Origin: Isoetes taiwanensis
Lineage: Eukaryota; Streptophyta; Lycopodiopsida; Isoetales; Isoetaceae
DNA length: 64,000 nt
Assembly: GCA_021234155.1 (NCBI GenBank)
Contig: JAJEKV010000015.1
Coordinates: 3,694,852-3,758,851, forward strand
Reading direction: 5' to 3'
A program made the position numbers and the translations under genes. The notes beneath the pieces were generated by a model. It saw nothing but the letters and a program-made list of their open reading frames with translations. It searched no databases and had not been told where the DNA came from. Below, piece after piece: positions 35,501-46,395 of this stretch; within the stretch, counting starts at the first letter, position 1; each line of letters begins with the position of its first letter.

Positions 35501-37193
35501 GAAGGCATTCTGCTGCATCAAAGTAAAACCATTGATGCAAAGGCATAAACACACCTGATATCGCCTGCCACATTGATAAAAAAGTTAGGATTGTATAATG
35601 TATCATGTAGAATTTTATTTGGCATAGCTGGGTCGACTATGTACCACCTAGACATTTACATACGGAATATGAGATATATAGCTGGTTGATTTACATGTTC
35701 TGTCAGATTATCAGAATTTCATGAGCTAATTATGAATTACAAGAGACAAGAATAAGATTTAAGTCATTTATATCATGTAGAACCATGTCGTGCACCTTCA
35801 TAACTTCTTGAGCTGTGAATCCGCCCATAATTGCAGCCACTGGGCAAAGCTCTATACTTGCAGCCTGTGCTAGTGACCTCACTATCTCCTCATTAACATC
35901 ACTTGCTTGCCACCCTCCTATTCCTTCGTTGTTCTCTGCTATTCCATTAGATATTGAACTTGATGACCCTTCATGTCTTTGGCAATGATCATTTGGGATG
36001 CTTCCTTGTCCATCAAGGACTCTATCAGAACATGCTTCATCTGTGTCATCATGTCTGCTAGGTTGCCCGTCTTCAAAACTTGACTTGCTTGCTAAATCAT
36101 ATAACTTATCAGATACAGTTTTACTATTGCCAAAGGCTCTCAATCTGTTCATATCTTTGAAGCTACACCACAACTTTCTAGCCAGCTGTAACAATTCACA
36201 CATATCATGGTCATGGATTGAGTCCAATAAAGAAGGCTTACGCCTCCTTTCAAACTCATCTATGGCCTGAAAAGCAACATGTAGATGAGGCAGCCGAGAG
36301 GCTTTCAATGGATCATAGACACAGAACTCTGGTGAAAATAAAGCCCTATCTAAAGGAAGAAATTCGATGTGCTTTGGAGGCCTACTCTTTCGAAAATAAC
36401 CTCCAGAACCATAACGTTGGAAACCTCGGGTGTCCTCGGGTATGGTGAAGGATGTGGTGCCTGTAACAGTGACTGAATATGCTCTATCGTTAACTTCCTG
36501 CATACCCATGATCCCACTGAAGACTACCTGATCCCCATCTTCCAAGCCATGCCTCTGTTCTTCAACAACTGTGATTGTGGCTGGAAAATCTTGGGTTATG
36601 CTCTCTACTAGTACAGGCCTTGCAAGCTCGCCTGCTTGGTCAATGACATAGAAATCTTTTCCCAAGTCCACAAAGGTAAAACCAAAAACTCCACGACTGA
36701 CAGTTGCAACAAAATGGACATTAGCCAATCTACATAGGTGATTCACATGCTCGAGATATGTAAATGGTCCCTTAGTTGCTATCACAACTTGATAGCAATG
36801 CAAGTTGCTCTCTACCATTGAATCTGATAATGTGACCACTTCAACATTCAAATTCAACTCGCTCAGGTTCTTAGCAGTAGCAGCAGCCCTAGTGCTACCA
36901 ACATCATCTTCCCTGAGCAGCATATTACTTCCCAGATCTTCTACTAGAACAATGCCATCATCGACTAATCCAACACCACGAATTCCAGAAAGCACCAGAT
37001 TCTTTGCTATCTCTGCACCTAAACCTTTACAACCCAATATTAATGCTCTACTCTGCTGGAGCTTTTCCACTCCTCCCTTTCCCATAGTGTGAATTAAACG
37101 AGAGTAATGCACCTCATCTGCAGTAGTTTGGGGATGAATGATAGGAGATGCAATATGGGCTTTCTTTGATTTATCGACTTCCATGGTGACCAT
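29590..37193 (-). CDS. UBA1: Ubiquitin-activating enzyme E1, divergent ATP-site motifs
   Basis: Twelve minus-strand exons: 37,193-35,796; 35,564-35,394; 34,798-34,501; 33,918-33,803; 32,304-32,024; 31,881-31,815; 31,325-31,092; 31,017-30,877; 30,796-30,671; 30,368-30,180; 30,076-29,957; 29,808-29,590. Phases agree and give about 1,119 residues (the start may be the Met three codons later). E1 adenylates ubiquitin with ATP, holds it on a catalytic Cys and passes it to E2s. Visible parts are the inactive adenylation half ([15 protein letters not shown]), the active half with GAGGIGSE (528-535), the catalytic segment [10 protein letters not shown] (Cys about 686), the [10 protein letters not shown] and [10 protein letters not shown] regions, and a C-terminal ubiquitin-fold domain. 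Oddities: NLxRQ reads NLPTQ, ESGTLGTKG reads [14 protein letters not shown] reads AVDTS with Asp kept, a Ser/Asp-rich insertion lies near residues 390-440, and intron 4 starts GC. It is probably a functional paralogue. Confidence 0.92.
33124..33287 (+). mobile_element. LINE 3' tail remnant with (TTCC)n inside an E1 intron
   Basis: A short stretch ending 'ggtcttccatagacattaataaac' followed by (TTCC)n at 33,251-33,285 resembles the 3' ends of the LINEs at 4.65 and 6.55 kb (ggtctccgtggacgataaaaac). It lies in the intron between the exons at 33,803 and 32,304, antisense to the gene. Confidence 0.45.
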
Positions 37194-37199
37194 TTCCGC

Positions 37200-38200
37200 T
37201 AGACAATGAAAAGAAGAGCTGATTGATCTAAGAAAAATCAGGAGGAAAAGAGTGCCCAAATGGGCATGATGATCTTTGCAGTTATGTCTGGCTCCGACTC
37301 TGAGGATAATAAATGCAACCAGAGTAACAGAAGTAGCAGAAGGCGGAGGACAGGGAAGAGGAGTTGTTGGCAGACCAGAATGGCATGATCACGTATTATG
37401 TGTGTCGGATTATCATCATTTGACTAGTAGCACCGCCATGGATGTGGGCATTGGGGTGGTCCAAAAAGTTTTTTTTTTCCTTGTGCATGAATCGACGAGG
37501 CTCTCCAGGAATTCCGGTTCTCCGAATTTTAGGTTAGGGTTGCTTTTCATCATTCCATTTCTAGGGTTGCTTGCTGCACCAACTTCATGTTGTTTCACTA
37601 AGGCCCACATACGGCATTTGTACGTGGCCCATATATGTTAGATTCCGCATGAGAGGATGTAATTACCATGTACATGCTGACTAGACCATCCTAGTCATCA
37701 CACTTTGAGACTTTTTGGTTTTCGATCATCACCGAACCTCACTCCACCCTTACTTACTTATCCCGCTCCTTTCGGAATAGCATCAATCAAAGAAGCCAGG
37801 CTAGGACTGGAAGTGACCATGGAGATGAGCAAAGGATGGATGCTCATACGTGTTTCACTCCAATATTTTGATGTTTATTCCTAACTAATTTAATTATATG
37901 ATTGCAAGCCACTCAAAGGGTAGTGTTTCCTACACTATCAGGTTGTCACCATTCAGAATCAGAACAAGTTTTGCTCTTAGGCATAATGGAGATTGTGGAA
38001 TGTCAGGATACATCTGTCAAATTAGATACCAGATGTTGGTGTGAATTTTTAATTCTATTGTTTCCCACTGTTATGAGTGGTTCCAGTAATGTTTCAGTGT
38101 TACCACCAGAGAAAGAACCAGTACACACTATATCTGATAGTACACATCATGTTGATTCAATGATACAAATTGAAGAACATGTGCCATGATGTACAGGTTT
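37200..38200. other. E1 upstream region and spacer
   Basis: This holds the presumed promoter of the minus-strand E1 gene. I see no sharp TATA element and no other gene. Open frames at 37,276-37,641 and 37,902-38,189 have no recognisable content. Confidence 0.35.
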
Positions 38201-38235
38201 GGTGTTGTTGCTGCTTACCAAGTAGGCAACATACA
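38201..38235. repeat. Direct repeat flanking the pyrimidine tract, left copy
   Basis: The stretch starts 'ggtgttgttgctgcttac' and ends 'agtaggcaacataca', and recurs with two changes at 39,363-39,397. The two copies bracket the 38.4-39.1 kb pyrimidine tract. Confidence 0.8.
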
Positions 38236-38369
38236 GGTTCAGAATGTGACATTCCAAAATGAATCTCCAGCGATTGATTCCATTGATAGCACCCTAAACA
38301 TTGTGTATTACTAGTTATGGTGCCGAGCGTTGCTAGGCATAATTTAAAAACATATGTGAGTAGGAGATT

Positions 38370-39118
38370 TCCCCTCCCTTTTTCTTCTCCTTCTGCTTTT
38401 CTTTTTTCTTTTCGTTTTTCCCCTATCTTTTCCTCCTTTTTTTCCCTCTACCTTTTTTCTTCTTCCTTCTGTTCTTTTTCACTTCTCTCTTTCCTTTTTT
38501 TCCTTTTTTCTTTTTGCCCCTTTTTCCCCCTTTTAATTTTTTTTTCCTTTACCTTTTTTCCCCTTCTTCCTTTTGTTTCTTTTTGCCCCCCTTCCTTATT
38601 TCTTCTTTTCCTTTCTTCTTTTTCCCTCCCCCCCCCCTCCCCTTTCCATTTTGTTTCCCTTTGTAACTTTTTTAATTTTTCTCCTTCTTCCTTTTTTTCT
38701 CTTTTGCCTTTTGCCTTTGTCCTTTTTTATTTTTGTCCCCATTTCTACTATTTATTTTCTTTCTATTCTTTTAGTTTTCCTTCTTTCCTTTTTTTTCCTT
38801 TTTTTTCCTCTTCCCCCTTTCCTTTTCCCTTTCCCCATTTCTCTTTTTGATTGTCGAATTGAATGAATTTCGATCGTAGGCCCTTCTGTTTTCCCTTTTC
38901 TCCTTCCCTTTCCCCTTTCCCCTTCCCTTCCCCGCTTTTTTTTTTCCTTTTCTCCCTCCCCCTTTTTTTTTATATTTTTCCGTTCTTCATTTCTTATTTT
39001 TTCATTTTTCTATTTCCCCTTTTCCCTTTCTCCCTTTCCTTTTGCCCTTTTCCCCTTCCCCCCTCTCTTTTTCTTTTTCTCCATTTTTTTCCCCTCTTTT
39101 TTCCTTCCCCTTTTCACG
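38370..39118. repeat. Second long polypyrimidine tract
   Basis: About 750 bases are almost purely C/T on the plus strand, interrupted at 38,848-38,878 by 'gattgtcgaattgaatgaat'. A similar word, 'gactgtcggattgagtgcat', closes the tract at 39,122-39,141, so the second half may be a tandem unit of about 275 bp. Composition and length match the tract at 25.1-25.85 kb. The long open frames here are not genes. Confidence 0.8.
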
Positions 39119-39362
39119 CTTTGACTGTCGGATTGAGTGCATCATATTTGCAACTATCAAGATGAAATTTTGGTTGAAGACACGCATGCATCATCTTAAC
39201 GTTGATCGATGAAATTCTCGACCGTCCAATCTAGAGCTCTGTTGAAGACACACGGTATAATTTTTTATAATATAAGAAGATTGGGCTCTCAAACACAGAT
39301 AGGATAACAGTTAAGAGGAGGCAAATGATTGCTTTACTTCCACTATGCATGTACAGACATAT

Positions 39363-39397
39363 GGTGTTGTTGCTGCTTACTGAGTAGGCAACATACA
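39363..39397. repeat. Direct repeat flanking the pyrimidine tract, right copy
   Basis: Near-identical to 38,201-38,235. Confidence 0.8.
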
Positions 39398-39510
39398 AAA
39401 GAATAAACCATGTTATATCTTAATCCAATTTTCTGGCATAGCTAGCCCTCTTCATATCTTGTAGTATGATTGTAAGTTACATGGATTAACTTAAGAAAGA
39501 CGACGACACT

Positions 39511-41163
39511 TGTGACGCTCCCTACCAAACATACGGCCGCTCGATCATACATCTCATAGGAAATCTCCCATCCAGCCCTTCGGCCGCATGGGCCCTCCGT
39601 CTATCCCGCACTCCAGGGTATCCCTAGTGCGGGAAGGGGACACGAAGGTGTCTTGTGCGCCCTTCCCCTATGGGCTCCTATAACAGCGGAAGCACAAACA
39701 ATGTCAGCACTAACAACAACAATACATTAAACTACCGCAAAGGGTAGCACATCCGTACATCCATAGATACAACAGAGATATCAATATGCCAAAAAACATG
39801 AGAGCTCCTACCCAGGCTCTGACTCATAAGGAGGTAGACTGACCGTTGGGCTCAAGATAGAGCGGACCAAGATATAACAATGGTGGGGCTGGCTATAGAC
39901 AATGGCTAGGGTTGACCACTCCATCCGTCCCTCCTGTGCATATAATGCAGAGGGGTAAATCAGGCTCTGGCGTGACTATAGTCTGCCGCATATGCAATCT
40001 CATGGTATCACCCATCGAGACTACTCCGGGTTGCATCTCTTCGGTCCGATGAAGCAGGAAGGGTTGTATCTCCCCTTCCCCGAGGTCTAGTGGCTCCACG
40101 GAGGCTAGAGAATGTTGGCAACACACCATTCTTACCCGTGAACCTCCAAAAAAAAAAAAAAGAAGAGCCGGGCCGACACACGCAACTCTTGAGAGGCATG
40201 GCGGCAACATTGCGGGGGAGGAGGTGTCGAACCCATGCCGCCCACTCAAAGTGACCGGACTATAGGCCTAGCCCGCTATGGATCCCCAAGAGTCGCCAAG
40301 GCCAGGGACCTCCCTCCACTTTACCACTAGCCCCATTGTATGGTGCTAAGTCACAACATAGCCCCGTGAGCGGATGGGTTCCCTGCGCATTGAGCCACAT
40401 ATAATAGGAACTAAGGGGTCTAAACTAGGAGCATCATCTACATAATGGCTACTAGGTCTCTACCCCCCTTCCCAATACAAGAGGAGCAAACATGATCAAC
40501 CAACATCATACATCAACATAACATGATCAATAATGAAGATAACATCTAATACTAATCACATGCATCTAACTTATAGTTAGGGTTCATTGATTAGGGTTCA
40601 AGATCTGGACTGAGGGTTCTAGAATGGCTCTACTAGAGACACAAAATGCTAACTCATCTGGGATCCTAACTTCCAGATGATCTACCACGGACTCTAATCC
40701 AAATACCTGCTCCTGAAGAACTCCCTCCTGCTCCCGACGTCTCCATGGCCTTCAAGGGATTCGAAGTAGCTCCCACTCCTACTGATGCGCGCACAATCTG
40801 GGGGCTACTGAGCTATGCTGTGTTACAGCAGACAGTTCTCGAAACGGAGTTTCGAGCGCGAATAGGATTCCCAGACTGTTGGAGCCAGAAAAATGGTCTA
40901 GGGTTAGGGTTTGGCCATTTATAGGTTAGGGTTGATGTCACCGCCACGTGGCTCCAATGGGGTGCTTCCGTGTGGCGGGTGCCAATAGGTTAAGGCCATG
41001 TGGAAATGGCCTTAAGCCTAAGGTTGGCTAAGTTATGTAAATTACTTAGTCATGCTCCCTTTTTGCCACCATCTATGGCATACAAGACTATGCTGATAGA
41101 CTTGTATGGTGACGGGCCTAGAAATATACGTATTTATGGCGTATATTTCTCGGGAACGTCACA
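39511..41163 (-). mobile_element. LTR (3' LTR in element orientation) of an LTR retrotransposon
   Basis: On the minus strand the 1,653-bp LTR begins TGTGACGTTCCCGAG and ends GGGAGCGTCACA, so the ends are TG...CA with a short inverted repeat (TGTGACG/CGTCACA). A purine tract, CGGGGGAGAA at 41,173-41,164, directly precedes it. I could not find the partner LTR or a target duplication in the window, so the element is probably truncated. Its terminal words resemble the 5' LTR end in the 17.0-21.8 kb element (GGAACGTCACA), which may mean related families. Confidence 0.7.
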
Positions 41164-41173
41164 TTCTCCCCCG

Positions 41174-42060
41174 TTTAGGATAATATTGTTCTCAGCATTA
41201 CGCTAAGGTGACGAACCTACACTAACCCTGCAAGAACGCACGTGAACATGTAACTCATAACTTTATTGAAATGATCAACTTCCTATTAAGCACTTAATAC
41301 ATATATATAGGCTATATTTGTACTATACAAAATTATATAGCCTTCACAAGAGTTACTCATCATAGTAAATTCAAAACATTATCACAATAGTTATTAGGGT
41401 CCATAATTTAAGTCCAAAAATTATGACTTCCATCTTCTCATAATGTGCTCCCCTCCCTTTCACTGGCCTGCACAAGTAGCACATTACGTTAGTTTAGTTA
41501 ATAAGTTTCTGGTTTTAGGGGACCACCCCCTTAATTACCTCCTTGAGCCAAACTACTAGCTCAAGGTTACCCTACTACCTTGCCCATGATGGGGTGCTAC
41601 CTTGTACACGATCCCCTTGATCGAGTACACCCGTAGTGCCTCATGCCCCTGGGGGTTTAAGCTAGGGAACGTCTCACGATCCCATCATCGTGCATGATCA
41701 CGCATACCTCACCATGACCCCTATGGTGGTGTGTGTGCCCCGTGATCGTGGCATAGAGATCATCCGAATGATGGTTTTCATCGCCCACCCATTTTGGTTC
41801 AATTATGTATTCCGAGAATACATGTGCGTGGACGGGGAGAGGGTTCGAAAAAAAAATAGTACGTATACGCGGGCGCCATACGTTTTGGCGCCCGGATGTA
41901 TGCATTTTCCACGGTCCGGGGATGGATTTCTTTGAGCTGCCGAGCCGTAAGAGTACGTTTTAGGGGTTTGAACCGGCGCATTATGCCGTAAAAACGTTTT
42001 AGGATTTGGTGTTTTGAGGTAATGTTTTGAAGTTTTTTCGCCCCCCGCCACATAAAAATC
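41174..42060 (-). other. Probable internal remnant of the LTR element
   Basis: This sequence lies beyond the polypurine tract on the internal side of the LTR. Minus-strand frames are short and show no gag or pol motif. Where the element ends on the right is not visible. Confidence 0.3.
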
Positions 42061-42429
42061 TAGCCATGAGTTTAGTCATGAACGGATTAGGAAGTAGTTA
42101 GACTAGCAAAGATAAACCATTGTTGATGCATTTGATTTTAAAGTCCATTTGCATTGTTGATGCTCGCTTTTTTTTTGCAGGCCAAGCTTCCCTTTCTCCA
42201 TTTCGCCCATTCCAGGAGATCCGTGGTGGAAACTGGTTCTTAGAGGGTTTTGCATCTAAGTAAGGTCTTTTAAGATCAGTTTTGTGCATGCATGTCGGTA
42301 ACGCCATACATTGTAATTCAGAAGCGACTCTCTCTAATATTACTTTGTTGTTTCCTTGCTTGTGTCGCTGAAAAAAATGGAAAGGACGATAGTTGTTAAG
42401 GTGAATGAAGGTTGTGGAATCGGGTGACC

Positions 42430-45400
42430 TTGGCCTCGTGATGGTGTCCCAAGAATGCACTTACTTGGATGTCCATAATGAAATAAGACAGATCGGCCAC
42501 GGAGGATGAGAAAGAATTTGTATTTCTTGGAGATAGGGAAGTGGCCTTCACGTCAAGGCAGGAGGTAAGGTTTAAGGTTTGTGGTGACGAGGTTACTATC
42601 AAGGTGGTTGGAGAGCCTGCACAAAAAAGGCAGAGGACTGTTGTTGAGAGCATTTCATCTCAAAATCTCCAATTTGAGATGGTAGACCGTGATTGTCATA
42701 GCCAGAGGATTGAGACCAATGAAGAGGTAAATCATGATGATGAACTTGTTCTCGTTGAAGATACCGCCTTTTTAGATGATGTATCAGATTTGAATTTTTC
42801 AAAGAATAGGTTGCTATCCAAGTTAGCAACAAGGTTTGATGTTGCCAAATGGCAAGTTGCTTTGAGGAAGTTAAGTTCAAAGCTGCAGCGAAAGAATCGA
42901 AAAGACAGGTTTGAATTGTGTTCTTATGATGCCCATGGTAAACCAAGATTTGCTATTTGGTGTCTTGAATGTGAGAAACGTTATGGTAAAGGTGGAGATG
43001 ACACCTTTTGTGTAACTTTTGAACGCAGCCCACTTGAAGTCCAAGGGTCATGCCGATAATTACGAGCGCAACCTCAAGTGTGAGGAGAAGGGAGAGCGGG
43101 GGTGTGGAGAAGGAGGATCGGTCTTGCAATGTTGAGGAGGAGATTTGGACATTTGCAAGGAGAATCAAACTCTAGTAGAAAGTACATTAGTCTGCCGCCA
43201 TTGCAAAGTTTCAAGAAGAAACTAGAATTTTTGATGTTTGTGTTCAAGCTATCACGAGAGAAGCGTTGGTGGATATGCTAAACTTGATGACATTCGTGTT
43301 GTTTGTGCCATGTGTGAAAAACTGTTTCCAAGAACCTGGATGTCTTAATGGCCACATGAAATATCACATTCTATCTAAGAGACACGTGCATCTTTGCCAT
43401 GAATCTGGTAAGGAGTCAAGTGACCAAGCAAAGCAAGAGGTGGCAAGTCAAGAAATGGGGTGAAGCGGCACCCAACAAGGAAAATTGCATTTTTTTTTGC
43501 AAGAGGTAACCTCTATTTTATTTGTTAGAAGTAGTGTTCACGCTTTTACGTTTTTAGCCGCTATAATGTTGAATAATCTCAGTTGATTCGGACTGATTTT
43601 GACATGAGCAAACAAATCCTCCGTGCCCTCCTCCAAGCTCGAGCAGCCAAGCTTCATCAAGTAACAGGTTCACGTGAGTACTCTTAGTGGCTTCATAAGT
43701 GGTTTGTATTTTAAGTTTGTAGGGTATCTAGGGTTTCATTGTCGTATTTCAGAATGTTAAACGCGTCCTTGGGTCTACTATCTTTGGGGCTATTGGCGGA
43801 ACAAATATAGGTATGGAGATAAAGTTATGGATTTAAGACCCTTTTCATGAGCATGAGAAAAAGAAGGGACACATTGGTATTGTGAACTCGCATTGCAAAG
43901 ATACATTTGTAGTTGGGGGGGTTTAATAGAGATTAGTGGCTCGTTTAGGCATAAGAAATGCAAGAGGGTCGATCTTAAAGGTGAACCCTTTGAAAATTAT
44001 CAATGTTCTTTATGTGTTTGCTATTAAAGAGAGGGATTTTTACATGAGAGTGCATAGACGGACCGATGACAAGGTGGCAAGGGGCTTTAGAACCACAAAA
44101 TTATGTATTAGATCGAGATTTGAATGCAATTGAGATGAAGAAGATGGATAGGTGCATAGTTCATGAGGTAAGGAAGTTACATAAGGAATTAATGTTTTCC
44201 AAAATGAGAGTTCTTGATTATCCATGAAAGAAAGGTCGCTAAGAGGGAGTCTAGCAGAGTCAATGAACAGGGGAAAGATGTCGCCAGATTCTCGCCGGGA
44301 CATAGTGGAGGCACATCGGCAAGGTAAATTTAGTGGAAAACCAGCTCTTTGGGATTTTCTAAGGGACATAGCTCAAAACATAATCAGACCAGGGCATAAA
44401 AGAAGATACAGGGGAAACCACAAAGGCGTTGTTTGAAACAATTAAGATATGGGAGGGAGAAGAATGCACAATTTTCTTTCTCTCAATTTTGCAGTCCGAG
44501 TATGTCCACCACTATGCGCCCACGAGAAAGCTTCTTTTACAAGGTCGGTCTTAGGGAAGAAACATTCAAGCATCTTGCTCGGTCTACACTCGAACACATG
44601 CAACGCCAAAGACTTGGATTTGGGGGTTCCAAAGAATTGTGGTCGAGGGCTAGACCGATCATAAAAGCGGGTCAGACGTTGGATTCCCAGAGATGACCGC
44701 TTGCTCGGCTTTTGTGGAAAGAAAGAAGGCCATGCTTGTAATGGCACATTTGAGGCGTTAGTTGGCTCCGATGAAGAGGGCTACAACATAATTATCAATG
44801 CCTTCAAGGAGAATGTTATTTCGCACTATGCAAGAGTTCTTATCGTGAATCCCTTGCATAGGGAAGCTGCCTGCACTTCGTTCTTGCCATTATTCGACAT
44901 GTAATGTGATTTGATCACCTTGAGGTTAGGCGTCGATTGGCAGCAAATCCAAGACTTGTGGAATGTGCACTTGAGAATGGTTGTGGGCCCTCTAATCGGC
45001 CACAGCTCGGATGGAGACTCGAGGAGAAGGGCGTGCATGTTTGCAGATTATACATCCAGGTCTGCACCAGACAGCACATTCAAGGTTTCATGGGACGGTT
45101 GGCCACTAAGTGCCTCGAGAAATAAGGATGTTTATGGGCTTCATGACCAAGATTTCGCGGCACAACGGTAAAGAAGCTTGTTAATCCCATGGATAGTGCC
45201 TCTAGAAGGTTGTACTTAGGGAACGAGTTAGTGACTCTCAATGACATACACCATGTCTTTGAGTTATGCCAAGGGAAGCATGGGCTGCAACTTGGAGACG
45301 TGAAGCGCCAGGATCGGCAAAACTAGAGGGCTGCGCAACGCCTTGCTTCTAGAAAGGTTCAGCAATGCTTGGACGAACTAAGCAATGGTTCTGCAGGCCC

Positions 45401-46190
45401 ACCAATGCGGAATTTGGGCACCAAAGTTTATTTGGAAGTCGTGGCATCATATATTGACATCTTCCTCTCACCTACTTTGGACTTGAGGGCTCGGATTAAA
45501 GCATTTGCAACGGTGTCCTTCTTCTTTAGGTGAGCTGGAATCTCGTTTGCTACTTTCAATCTGGGTATTATCTTTAAAACTTTAGGTGCATAACGGGCTT
45601 TGGAGGTCTGTGGTTGAAAGCACAAAGACGATTCGTTGAGTAAGAACTTCATTAGTGGGGAAACCTTTATAGGCGATGCAATTGTCATGCCATTTTGTGT
45701 CTTTGCTAATAAAGTATTTTAGTTAAAAGTCGGGCATTTAGAGTTGCCCTTACGGTGCACCGGATCGGGGCGATGTGAGAACTTCTTCTCTAAAGTCGGT
45801 GGCATGGTGCGTGAACGAAAAGAGCCTATGGCCGGGGCAGACTTGTTGGAGAGTGCCTCGCTCTCAATCATATTTCGAGTTTCAAGCAGCCACTACCCTC
45901 CCCCGTTTCCTCGCAAGCACATGCTAAGCAAGAACACATTTGGGAAGAGTTAGAAAAGAAGGTAGATACCAATGGGGATGTGCTCACCAGTAACCTTGCG
46001 GATTGAAAGCGTGGATACTGGATGACAAGATTATCGAGGCCTTAAAGGAAGGGCTTGCTGCTGCACAAGCATTGTGTACAAGCGTTGGCATTACAATTGA
46101 GGAGAATGATGGCTGGTTTAGTGAGCCATGGAAGGCCGAAGATTGGTTTCATAGTAGTCGTGTGAACCATCATTCAATTAAATTGGGTTT
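42430..46190 (+). pseudogene. Family B gene: decayed multi-copy protein of unknown function
   Basis: Successive plus-strand frames, broken by many stops and shifts, read in a conserved order. The N-terminal part (about 42,440-43,060) has a nuclear-signal-like PAQKRQR and a Cys pair in WCLECEKRYGKGG. Then come GKPALWDFLRDIAQNI (about 44,334), GRRMHNFLSLNFA (44,452), LGFCGKKEGHAC, RVLIVNPLHREAA, VGPLIGHSSDGDSRRR (about 44,983-45,030) and VYGLHDQDF. KKLVNPMDSASRRLYLG, GDVKRQDRQN, YIDIFLSPTLDLRARI, GSGRCENFFSKVGGM (about 45,760-45,805) and IWEELEKKVDTNGDV follow. I recall these patterns from large uncharacterised, repeated proteins in plant, algal and invertebrate genomes but cannot give a name or function. 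The repeated nature suggests a mobile-element origin, which is inference. Confidence 0.55.
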
Positions 46191-46395
46191 ATGTCTTAAT
46201 TTTGGGACAAATTTCATATTGCATGTTTTTAGTAGCATATTCAAATTCACACATTTCACCTCAAAATTATGAAAACGTAATATCATGTTATTTACAAAAT
46301 AGTCAATATTTCACAATATAGCACCATATCATAAAAAACGTGATAACAAAAATTTACATAGTTATTCAACTTTCTTCAAGCACCCCCTAATGATA

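Noticed and set aside
38317-39165. Similar Phe/Ser-rich open frames
   Set aside because: Same composition artefact in the second pyrimidine tract.
39511-42060. A complete LTR retrotransposon
   Set aside because: Only one LTR with its polypurine tract is visible. No partner LTR, primer site or target duplication was found.
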